A stretch of 64,000 bases of DNA, from assembly GCA_037039925.1 (NCBI GenBank), contig JAXRKP010000097.1, positions 1 to 64,000 of the forward strand, written 5' to 3'. Below are positions 1-12,386 of the stretch, piece after piece. A program made the position numbers and the translations under genes. Origin of the DNA: Doris montereyensis (Eukaryota > Mollusca > Gastropoda > Nudibranchia > Dorididae). A model generated the notes under the pieces. That model was not told the origin of the DNA, did not search any database, and was given only the letters and a program-made list of their open reading frames with translations. Every line of letters starts with the position of its first letter. Position 1 is the first letter of the stretch.

Positions 1-470
1 GTAATCATTGTATTATGTAACAACACATTATGGTATGGTAAACATTGTATTATGTAACAACACATTATGGTATTGTAAACATTGTATTATGTAACAACAC
101 ATTATGGTATTGTAAACATTGTATTGTGTAACATCACATTATGAAACAACACATGTTGTTGTAAACATTGTATTATGTAACAACACATTATGGTATTGTT
201 AACATTTCATCACGTAACAAAACAGCACATGGTATTGTAAACATCTCATCACGTAATAAAACAACACATTATGGTATTGTTAACATTTCATCACGTAACA
301 AAACAGCACATGGTATTGTAAACATCTCATCATGTAACAAAACAACACATGGTATTGTAAACGTTGCATTTTGTCACAACACATCTTATTCTAAACATCG
401 TATTGTGTAACCACACGTGGTATGATAAACTCCTTTTTATTTAGCGATACATGATATTGTAAACATCTTT
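1..470. repeat. Intronic minisatellite, unit about 37-60 bp
   Basis: Direct tandem units built on GTATTGTAAACAT followed by a TATGTAACAACACAT-like block, with a variant carrying TCATCACGTAACAAAACA. Units decay toward 470, and two diverged units reappear at 803-866. The open frame through part of the array is a by-product of the repeat. The array lies in the intron upstream of the first aminopeptidase exon in the window. Confidence 0.9.
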
Positions 471-930
471 TATGGTCTAATGTAAACTGTGATAAGATAC
501 AACTTTATTGTCCAAAAAGTGGCACATTGTTTTGGTGTCACAATACCTTCAATACAATATGAAATACAACACGATTTAACTATACATAAATTATTCTTCA
601 CACATAAACAACATACATACATTTAGACATTACTTGATTAAAATATGCATAACAATTAACATATGCAGAGATAAAAAAAAATATTTGTTTAATACTTGTG
701 AGTCGTAATCATTGCATTGAACAATGTTTTGAAACAGCGGTGATGATAATGATGCTGGTGGTGGTAGTCATAGTAATTTTATAAATGATGATAAGAATGA
801 TCTAATTGTAAACATCACATTATGTAACAGCACATGGTATTGTAAACATCGTATTATGTAACAAATCTGAAATTGTGAACAAGGTAAGCTCCTTTTGCTT
901 TCATTTTGTTTACGGTTTTCTGATCTTCAG
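471..930 (+). other. Intron 3' part, no gene seen
   Basis: AT-rich intron leading to the acceptor at 928-930. It holds remnant minisatellite units at 803-866 and a donor-like GGTAAGC near 881 with no exon visible before it. Confidence 0.5.
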
Positions 931-1006
931 ATGGAAGTTGTGTCAGATGCTGAAACATTCCAGAAAGACTACCCGCTGTTAGCCGCAGTAAACAGAGCTG
1001 CCAACC
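931..1006 (+). CDS. M17 aminopeptidase exon (window exon 1)
   Basis: Acceptor TTCAG at 926-930 and donor GTGAGT at 1007. The frame reads EVVSDAETFQKDYPLLAAVN and ends in phase 1. The ATG at its start is unlikely to be the true initiator, because the family has a long N-terminal part before this point. Confidence 0.85.
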
Positions 1007-1150
1007 GTGAGTGGTCATTGATTTTTGCTCTTGTTTCCTTTTCTCTCTCTCTTTTTCTCTCTCTCTCTCTCTCCTCTACCTCTCCCTCTCCCTCCCTCCT
1101 CCCTCCCTCCCTCCCTCCCGTCCCCCTCTATCCCTCTCTCCCCTCTATCC

Positions 1151-1232
<82 letters not shown>

Positions 1233-4200
1233 GACCTCTGGTATAACAATTCCTCAAATGGAAACAACCTTGTCATCATTTAGAACATACATGAACAGTA
1301 TGATTACTCTTAGTGTTCAGGCAACACAACAGAGCCTATGACACACAAAGAACGACCAGCTCTAAGTTATATGAATATTATAGATTCCCCCTTTCCACTG
1401 TTTGCGACTTGACGACCAAGCGTTCAACTCAAATTATATTTCAGACATTGACAGACACAAAGGAAGATTGATCTACTTGGAGTATAAACCGACAGGACCC
1501 ATCGAGAAGACTGTGTTTTTGGTTGGCAAGGTAATTATTACATGTATTGCAGTCTCAACTGTTTTTGCAGTTTTAACATAAATACAATCCATTCAGAATT
1601 TACACTATATAAATTAGTCATCTTTGGAACTCTTCTTTGGTACTACAGGACAAGAATATGTCCAAAATGATGAATAAGGACATGAAATATTCTGGGTTTT
1701 TTAAATTTTTTATTATTATATGAAGTAGATGACTTTAACCACTACCATTGCACTCGGCATGTCTAAATAAGCTGAAATTATTTTTTTAAATATTTTTTAT
1801 CATACAGTTGCCATGGGAACAACATCATTTAGGATTTTCACTGCAAAAATACCTACAACTTCATTTCAAATAAGCTTTTTCAGTCTTGAACAAACTTGTC
1901 TATAACTTTGCCCACACATTATTTGGTTCAATATCTAGCTGCACCTGTAGCTTTTTGGGACAAATTAAACAGTTTTGATTTTATGAATTTTAAAAAAATG
2001 CATATAGCAACCTTTCCAATTTATGGCAAATTTAATCACACAAAAAATCCTTTTGCAAAAATTTGAAGAGATATCAAAAATCGCTACTGACTGAAATTCT
2101 GTTTTGCGTCATAGATGCTATAGACCAAAATTGGGGGCAATTGGACAATAAATAAAAAAGAAGATCGCATATCACTGTCAAAAAGTAACATTTGAGAAAA
2201 TGGCATTTTAAACAGTTTTTTCCCGTTATTTGAATGTTTTTTCGCATATAAACCTATAAAAGAATAGTATAATACTTTGAAACATCATACATTCTTGAGA
2301 GGCTATTAAATACTTTTTGTCGACCCTATTTCAACTGCTCCAGGTCCCTTATACTCATGTCAGATGGCAGTTTTCTTATAACAGCATAATGTCTCCCATA
2401 ATTTTAGGCCGATCTTAGATAAGATAAGAATAATTCCTTCAAAGTACATTTTTCGAACAGAGTGCTTTGTGATGATTAAAATGAGTACCAACTTGTTATA
2501 CTTTAGACAACCTTTCCGGCTTTTATGGTACAATCGACGTGTTGAATGAAGGTTAGGCCGGTATCGTTTATAAGCAAATTGTATAAAATGAAACAATCGA
2601 TACTGAGCTTTTTTTTTATATCAATATGAAGGGAATGAACTGCTCCATCCATTAGTGCAATAAATGAGATTTGTCCGATTTGAGGTGAAAATGCATTCCC
2701 CAGAAACCAAATCTCCCTTTTTCATTTGTACCCATTTTGCTGCTGGCTTTATCCCTTTGACAGGGGACCAATATCATTTCCATATCCTTATTCGATTTTT
2801 TGTCGCACCCTGAAAAATGTATTCAGGCAGAGCATGCCCAGCCAGGCATACGGCATAGTATGGTAGTTTGAAAATCAAACTCTTTGGTGGTAGTCTACCA
2901 GACTGAAAAGTGTACCGTACCGGTGCCTCAGAAAATATATGACATGCTCAAAAAGTGGGATAATTAAACTTTAAAGATTGGAAAACTTGTAGCAAATAAC
3001 CATAATATGATTTGACACAGAAACTTGTGATCTTGATTAATTCTGTCATACATTTCAGGGAATCACTTACGACACAGGTGGCGCTGATATCAAGGCCGGT
3101 GGTGTCATGGCTGGCATGCACAGAGACAAGTGTGGAGCAGCCACTGTGGCGGGATTCTTCAAGGTGAAATGCTCAATGCATGCTCAACATGTTTATGTCA
3201 TCAATCTCCTAGCAGGCCATTAAATTGAAAATAATTCTAACTCCCTGAAGAGCATTTAGTATAGCTGCCTGAGTGTTAGGCAGTTCATACTTACACTCTG
3301 ACAAGATGCTTCTGTGACTATAGCTGAGTATTCATTTATACCTGAGACAAGGAGAAAAGCATTTCCTGAAGGTACACTTTCGGCGGGGGGAGGGGGGGGG
3401 GGGGGGGACACCGTTTGAGCAGCCAGGATTTTGAACTTGAACCAGTGTTGTCACTGATTACAAACTGAGAACACAGCTGATTGTACCTGAACTCACAAAG
3501 TCACTGTAAAAAATGTACTAATGTTGATGAACATTTTGTAACACAAGCTCACCGCATTGTCTTCTCCTATGAAATCTTCTATTTCTATCAACATTTCTCT
3601 TTTTTATTTTTCCATACAATATATTTAGGATGACGTCTTTCCTCCTTCCACAATGTTCGTTTTACGTTTGAAAAGCTTGTTTCCAAAGTGATAGGCGCTA
3701 GTCTAGAAATGTTTTTCGAGTAAAATCATCCCCCCTGGTCCAGGTAGGTGGATCGACACCTAGTCCCATCGGAGACAGACGATAACAAGGAGATTCCGTG
3801 TGCAGATCACAACACTGTGCACGTTAAAGATCCCTTGGCTGTTTATAGGGCAGTCCGTGCAAAATCAAAAGTCCTACTAAAACGCCTGAGATCACCTAAG
3901 TTGTGGATGTGGGTAAAATTTATATTTATTATATGCCTTTCATTGGTGATCTGATAGAAGGTAGTCACACTGGAGATGCTGATGTTTGGGGTTTAAAGCC
4001 TAGTTTAGCTAAGTTTGACTTGCCTTTGGGAATGACACTTGCCGCATGATGTCCTCAAAACATAGAGTTTAGTGATAGTTTGCCTCAAGCTACAGGTGGG
4101 ACTAGGAGCAAACTCCTGTAACAGGTGAGGGAGGGTTTTATTTAACATGTGCGGGTGGTTGGCAGGTGCTGCTGGTAAGTCCTATTTCTTTCCTTTCCTT

Positions 4201-7200
4201 CTTTCACTTATCTTTCATCTTTCTGTTTCCTCTTAATTCACCCTGAGATCACCGCAATGGTGGACGGTTAAATTTCAATGAAAAAAACAAATTTAACCTG
4301 GTCTGTCTCATGCTTTTTAACTAAAGTGAAAAACAATTTTAAAAGAAAAAAGGAAGGGACATTTGTTTTCCTTAGTTTCTCCATCGTGGATGGTTGGCGG
4401 GCTCTGCTGATTGGTCCTTCGTTTCTTTCACTATTTCATTTTGCTGTTTCCTCTTAACGAACCCTGAGATCACCCCATATAATGGATGCGGTAAATTCTA
4501 ATTAATTCAACAAACCAACAACAACAAAATTTCATTGAAAAAGCAATCTGTCTGTTTCAACTGTCTGCTTTGATGGAAATTTATTATTCAGGTGTTGATC
4601 TTTTTTTTTATACTTTACACACAGGTTTTGTCTGAGCTGAAGCCAGCAGGTCTGCATGTTCAAGGTGGTCTTGCTATGGTGCGAAACAGCGTGGGAGAAG
4701 GTAAAGTGTGTGTGTGTGTGTGTGTATGTGTGTCCTGTCTGTGGGGACTTGATGATCCAAAGACAAGGTGTCAACATCCCAATCAAAAGGTCATGGGTTT
4801 ACACCCAACAGGTTGAACATTTTTCTCAAGTTTTTTTTTTCTTGAGTAAAACCCATCCCCTGGTCCCAGTAGGTGGATCTATTCTTAGTCCAATTGGAGA
4901 CGGACGATCAAAAAGGAGGTCCCATGTGCAGATCACAACACTCTATGCATGATTGCATAAGGTCCCTTTGGCTATTTACAGGATAGTCAGGGTAAAATTT
5001 AAAAACCCACAGATCACCTTAGTTTTGGATGTGGGGAAACTAAAATTTTAAAAAAAAAAATGTAAAAATCGAAAGTCCTGTCTGTGTGTAAAGTTGTATG
5101 TGTGTCTTGTCTGTGTGTAAAGTTGTATGTGTATTTTGTCTGTGTGTAAAGTTGTATGTGTCTTGTTTGTGTGTAGAGCTGTATGTGCATTTTGTCTGTG
5201 TTAAAGTTGTATGTGTATTTTGTCTGTGTGTAAAGTTGTATGTGTATTTTGTCTGTGTGTAAAGTTGTATGTGTATTTTGTCTGTGTGTAAAGTTGTATG
5301 TGTATTTTGTCTGTGTGTAAAGTTGTATGTGTGTCTTGTTTGTGTGCAAAGTTGTATGTGTATCTTGTCTGTGTGTAAATTTGTATGTGTGTCTTGTCTG
5401 TGCGCAAAGTTGTGTGTGCGTCTTGTCTGTACGCAAAGTTGTGTGTGTGTCTTGTCTGTGTGTAAAGTTGTATGTGTGTGTATTGTTGTGTATATATAAT
5501 TGTGTGTGTGTTGTCTGTGTGTAAAGTTATGTGTTTGTCTTGATTACATATAAACTCATTTCAAGCCTAAATAGCATAATTCGATTTTTGTGACTAATAA
5601 TATAAATATTTTCGATTTTCCTTAGCTTTTAAGATTTTCACTAAGTGAATGAAAAGATTTAAAAGTAAGACATTAAGAATGAGACTTTATTGGGAATTCA
5701 TTTAGGCTTCCAAGAAAACAAAATCAAATAGAATAGCAGAATAATCAATTAAAACAGTTTCATGTCTTTTAAACGAAGAGAATAATCATTATGCGTATAC
5801 TATAACTTTTTTTTTTTCATCCTAAATCTTGCATGAAAATAGAATCAGGGAATGAACTGTCTGAGAAAAAGTTTTTTTTTTTTAACAAAGATACCAAAGT
5901 TACCATAGACAGTTTGTACTTTATCTTACTGTAGCTCTAACATTGTTATGTAGTAGTAGGTGATATTGACAAAAGCTAGAGAGTGGAATCAGTAAAAGAA
6001 GATTTTACCCTTTGGGATTAAATGTCTCTGTAGGTGAAGTCTTTTTTTATTCTTTTATTTTTTATCATTTTTCATTCTTTTCCTTTTTTTCTTACTTTGA
6101 AAGATTGCTATGTATCATTTTTTTTTCTTTTCTTTTTTTTTTTTTTTCTTACTTTGAAAAATTGCTAATGCTATGTTTCGTTTTTCTTTCTTTTCCTTTT
6201 TTCTTACTTTGAAAGATTGCTATGTATCAGGTTTTTTTCTTTTTCTTTCTTTCTTACTTTGAAAGATTGCTATGTATCAGTTTTCATAGTTTGAAAGACT
6301 GCTACGCATGTTTTCTTATTTTGAAAGATTGCTATGTATCGGGTTTTTTTGTGTTTTTTTTTTTCTTTTCTTGAAAGATTGCTATGTATCAATTTTCTTA
6401 TTTTCAAAGATTGATATGCATCAGTTTTCTTATTTTCAAAGATTGATATGTATCAGTTTTCTTATTTTCAAAAGATTGATACATATCAATTATCATATTT
6501 TGAAAGATTGATACATATCAGTTTTCGTATTTTGAAAGATTGCTATATATGGGTTTTCATATTTTTTTCTTATTTTAAAAGATTGCTATGTATCACTTTT
6601 CTTATTTTTAAAGATTGCTATATATCAGTATTCTTATTTTAAAAGATTGCTATATATCAGTATTCTTATTTTAAAAGATTGCTATATATCAGTATTCTTA
6701 TTTTAAAAGATTGCTATATATCAGTATTCTTATTTTAAAAGATTTCTCCATATCGGTATTCTTGTTTTGAAAGATTTCTCCATATCTGTATTCTTATTTT
6801 AAAGATTGCTATATATAGGTTTTTTTTTTTTGAAAGATTTCTGCGTATCGGTATTCTTATTTTGAAAGATTTCTCCATATTGGTATTCTTGTTTTGAAAG
6901 ATTTCTCCATATTGGTATTCTTACTTTGAAAGATTTCTCCATATCGGTATTCTTATTTTGAAAGATTTCTCCATATTTGTATTCTTGTTTTGAAAGACTG
7001 CTACGTATCAGATGAAATCATAACTTCTCGGGCTGGAGTTCGTATCCGTGTGGGGAACACAGATGCTGAAGGACGAATGGTCATGGCTGATGTGCTGTGC
7101 CGAATGAAAGAAAAAGTATGTTTTAATTCTAACTAAACATATTGAAAAAACAGATATGTTTTAACTTTTAATTGAGCCTATTTAAAAAGATAAAGAGGTA

Positions 7201-9056
7201 TATTTTTAGTTTAATCTAGCCTTTTAAAAGAAATGTATATCCTTGATTTAATTTAACAATATAACAAAAAAGATATACATATTTGATTTTAATTTATTTT
7301 TTGAAGGAAAATGTATATTTTGTATCTTAATTCGGTATAATGAGAGAGAGAGTATATTATTTATTTTAATTTAGCAGAATGAAAGTGAAAGGAAGGTATA
7401 CATATTTGAATTTAATTTAGCGTATTGAAAGGAAAAGTGTGTAGGATGTTAGTTTTATTATGTGAAAGAGATACATTTAAATTGAAACAATCTTTTTTTT
7501 AAAGTTCTTTTTGCTTCATGATTCAGTTATTATGTGTCAGTAAATGTGTTTCCAATTTTATCAAAAGAATGATAGTACTATGTATTTTTAAGTTTGAAAT
7601 CTGCCTAATGTGTAGATTCAAAATTATTTTTATATTCTGACATCAAAGGTGTTCCAAATGAACTAAGCTTATCATCAGTGTCATGTATCATTTAAGTGTA
7701 GTAGATTTATCACGTGTCATCTAGATGTACAGGTGTAATAGAATTGTCGTGAGGTGTCATCTAGATGTACAGATGTAGTAGAATTGTCATGAGGTGTCAT
7801 CTAGATGTACAGATGAAGTAGAATTGTTATGAGGTGTCATCTAGATGTACAGATGTAGTAGAATTGTCATGAGGTGTCTTCTAGATGTACAGATGTAGTA
7901 GAATAGTCAAGATGAGTCATCTAGATGCAAAGGTGTAGTAGATTTATCATTTCTCACCAACAGGCTGTGGATGCTATCAACCCTCAGCTTTTCACCATTG
8001 CAACTCTGACTGGACACTCTATTAGGGCAATGGGGCCTGAGTATTCAGTAAGTGACATTTTATTAAGGCAATGGGGCCTGAATATTCAGTAAGTTGACAT
8101 TCTATTAAGGCAATGGGGCCTGAATATTCAGTAAGTTGACATTCTATTAAGGCAATGGGGCCTGAGTATTCAGTAAGTTGACATTCTATTAAGACAATGA
8201 GGCCAAAATATTTATTAAGTTGTCATTATGTTAAGGCAATGGGGCTAGAATATTCAGTAAGTGTCTTTCTATTAAGGCAATGGGGCCAGAATATTCAGTA
8301 AGTGTCTTTCTATTAAGGCAATGGGGCCAGAATATTCAGTAAGTGTCTTTCTATTAAGGCAATGGGGCCAGAATATTCAGTAAGTGTCTTTCTATTAAGG
8401 CAATGGGGCCAGAATATTCAGTAAGTGTCTTTCTATTGAGGCAATGGAGCCAGAATATTCAGTAAGTTGTCTTTCTATTGAGGCAATTGGGCCAGAATAT
8501 TCTATGAAACAAAATCCCACCCTCCAAACAAAATCCCCAAAAAACAAAAAAAATTACAAATAACAAACAAACAAACAACCCAATACTTTTCTCTGGCAAT
8601 GAGTGAAATTACATCCTTTTCTGCTCTATGGTTTGATTCATTTTTTCCTTATAATTAACCTCAACATTTATCACTGTTTTTATAGTGATTATTATTATAA
8701 TTATTATTATTATTGTAAAGTTCCTTCCAAGGCCCATAGAGCCGGAGCTTAACCCGGTTTCTATAGCGTGAAGCGGAACAACAAGTGACAATAATCACCT
8801 CCTGGCCAGGACACTAGTCTGACACAGGTTTGTACTCCCAAACTGGTGCTTGTTCCCATTTCTACAAGGGTAGAGTGGGGAAAATGCGTGTTAAGTGATT
8901 TCCCAAGGAACACAACGTCGGACCTGGCTTTGCTAGGATTCGATCTCAGGACCTCATGATCCCCAGTCCGGCAGCCTAACCGTTTGACCACCAACACCAC
9001 CTATTATTATCATCATCATTATTATTATCAAATTATTATTATTATTATTATTATTA

Positions 9057-9110
<54 letters not shown>

Positions 9111-10655
9111 TGGGTAAAACAGTCTTCTTAGCAATCGAGTCTCACTCTCACAGCCATGTTGTTGCACTATTTCCCAGCTGCTACGATGCCTGCCATTCAG
9201 AGGGCACAAAAGAGAATGCAGGAGACTGGTGGGGAACCACAGATATGTCCTGATTCTATTTTTGGTTTATTTATTTATTTTACATCTTATCGGCTCTTCC
9301 AACTAAGGACCATACTCTTTTTTTCTCGTAACGGGTTTATGTGTAATTAGAACAATACGGCACCGGTAGCTTAGTCATTAGAGTGTCTGACTTAGCGACT
9401 ACCGTGCAGGAGGCTTGAGTTCGATTCCAACTTTGGACAATTTTTTCTGGCCCTCCTGTCGACCCAGCAGCGATTCAGACTGCGAAAGTAGAGGCGGTAT
9501 GGAGAGCAATGCCAAACTACCACACTATGTCATATGCCAAGAAAAACCAAGTCTCTTCTCCTGATTCTCCTACACTCAACTCTTGGTTTGGAACTGAACT
9601 TTACTCTATGTACCAGAACAATACAATTCTGAGCTGACGATATGTCTGTCACCTTATTGTTTCCTCTTAATACCTTGAGATCTCTACATATTATTATTAT
9701 TATTATTATTATTATGCATGATGTTGAATGTCCCTTTAAACAAAGTTCTTGGCATAGGTGCTCAATGATCTAATAATGCTGCATCTATTGACGGTAACAG
9801 AGTTCTACTCATAATATGTCCTCAGATAATCATGGACAACGGACCAGCCAAGAAAAGGAATAACGCCCAAGTCATCCAGGCTGTGGGAGACAATACGGCG
9901 ATCCGTTTGAAATATCCACCATCAGGAGAGAGGCAAGTAGTAAGAATGTTGCAATGTCCTAGCCATGCTGTCTGTGATGATAATGGGAAAACAATCTCTT
10001 CTCCATATTTTGCCTCCTTCCATGTCTATCTTATTTCTATTCTGTATACTCTTTCTGTTTGTCCGTCTTCTTTGGCTCTAAACTAGAAAGATTAAAGCAC
10101 TATCTCTCACACTATCTCCCACCTTAGAACAGAATACACGCCACTTAATTAGCACCTGAATAGAATTCAGCCTGAACATTGCCTGACTCGCAAGTTTTGT
10201 TGCTCACTTTATGAAACAGTAGTGGCGTCTTTGGCCAAGTGGTTTGGCTGCCGAACTTGGGATCATTAGGTCCTGGGTTCAAATACTGGCAAAGACATGG
10301 TGTTCCTTGGGAACGTGAAGTCCTGGGTTCGACTCTTGGAAATGCAATTTCTCCCTGCTGCAAATCGGTACTAGCATCAGTTGGGGAGTAAAACCTGTGA
10401 CAGACTAGACAAAAAACTAGGATACGTTCTGGCTCTATGGGCCGTTACTCTCCTGAATGAACTTCATTTTTACTTTACCTGGTTTCTAACAATGGACACT
10501 AGTAGCATTGTCAGGATTTGAACCCAAAAAAACTATTTAATCAAAAATCATTAGGCCACCTGCACTGCCTGTGAAACGTGTAATACCAATAATTTATCTA
10601 CCTGTTTGACGCATATTTAATAATGCATGTAATAAAATTAATAATAATAATAATG

Positions 10656-10703
<48 letters not shown>

Positions 10704-10734
10704 TAATAATAATAATAATAATAATAATATAATA

Positions 10735-10768
<34 letters not shown>

Positions 10769-12349
10769 CATAAGACATGTTTTTATACCTTTTTTAACTC
10801 TCATTTCTTTGTGTATGAATCTAGGATTATGAATTCCATACTGGCAAGTCGGAATATGAGGATGTCTTACAGTGTAACAATGAGCCGTCAACAAGGACAA
10901 ACAGAGGTCACCAAAGTCCTCAGCGTTCCTCATCATGTCCTCAGGATTGGACAAGGTAAGTTGATATTGATAGACCGTGGCTGAAACTATTGGCACTGCG
11001 ACTTTCATTCAAATCAATTGTCTGTCAAGTCATGTGAAGTTTCCAGTAATATCACAAAACAGGCTTCTAAATATGTTCATTTAAATTGTGAGTTGATTGC
11101 TACACCGAAATATTGGGTTACTCTTTCCAAGTTTACAATGATGGTAAAAAACATCTTTTGAATTTAGAATGTAATTGTCTAACTTTAATGCTAAGCGAAG
11201 TTGAAAGTGGTGTAATGGGATAGAAATTTGGGATTTAGTTTTGGTCATTCTTTGTTTGCCAAAGACTCCACTGCCAGGCCACTAAAAGTAACCATATTTT
11301 GCATGTAAAGATCGTATTCATTCGAAGGATTCTTCTACCAGAAGTGGCGCATAATTATTGAAAATTTCTTTGTTTCTCCATCTCTGAGTAGTATTTTCAT
11401 TCACCTAGGTCGCCATTTTGAACGGGTTATAGCTAAAAGGTTGGAATAATACTAAGTACCGTTCACGCATTAATCCGATCTAATAATCGTATTTGGTATC
11501 ACCCGTGGTGTAACTGTAACAGGCTCGTTATATTATATACTGGCATTTACTCGTTGCATGAGTCACATGCGACCATTGTTGTTTTCGTGGTGGGTGGTTG
11601 GCAGCCACTACTGATAGGCCCTTCTTCTTTCCTTTCCTCTTTCACTTACCTCTCACCTTGCTGTTTCTCTCTTTCACTTACCTCTCACCTTGCTGTTTCC
11701 TCTTTCACTTACCTCTCACCTTGCTGTTTCCTCTTTCACTTACCTATCACCTTGCTGCTTCCTCTTTCACTCACCTCTTGAGCCAGGTGCAAAATGGGTA
11801 CAAGCACTTTCGCCTGGGAGTAAACACCTGCGTAAACAGACTAGCGTCCAGGCCAGGAGGTGAATATTGTCACCTGTTCCGCTTCACGCTATAGAAACTG
11901 GGATACGCTCCGGCTCTATTGGCCCTCAGGGCCTTGGAGGAACTTTACTTACTTACCATTTGTAGCTTTAAAGGAAAAACTGTTTATTTTACATCTGGCT
12001 GTATGTTATAATAGAGCAAATGCACTCTTATTATCTTAATTCTTAATCAACACATAACAAACGTAGTATTTTGAATAGTTAATAATTAGAAACTCATTTA
12101 GATATTGAGTATATTTTATATGTGTGTATGTATGTATGTAATGTATATATGTATGTGTGTATTCACCAACAACTGATAGATTTAATTTTTCTGTCGATGT
12201 AAAATATATAAATATTATAACGGCAATTTTACAACCCCTAACTAAATCTGTAGTATTCAGCATAAAATAAGCATGGGATTGGAATATAAGCACAATAAGG
12301 GCTTGCAGAACTTCTCTTTTTTTTAATAATAAGATTATTATTATTATTA

Positions 12350-12386
<37 letters not shown>

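Noticed and set aside
1..470. CRISPR-like array
   Set aside because: Units are contiguous with no unique spacers, and the host is clearly a eukaryote.
895..1341. Ser/Leu-rich open frames around the (CT)n tract
   Set aside because: Reading frames created by the microsatellite; only 931-1006 is coding.
5014..5436. Thr/His-rich minus-strand frame and Cys/Val-rich plus-strand frames
   Set aside because: Produced by the GTAAAGTTGTATGTGT minisatellite, in step with its unit length.
9120..9253. Possible extra M17 exon (LFPSCYDACHSEGTKE or HYFPAATMPAIQRAQKRM)
   Set aside because: Exons 6 and 7 join directly in the family protein, and no in-phase splice sites flank it.
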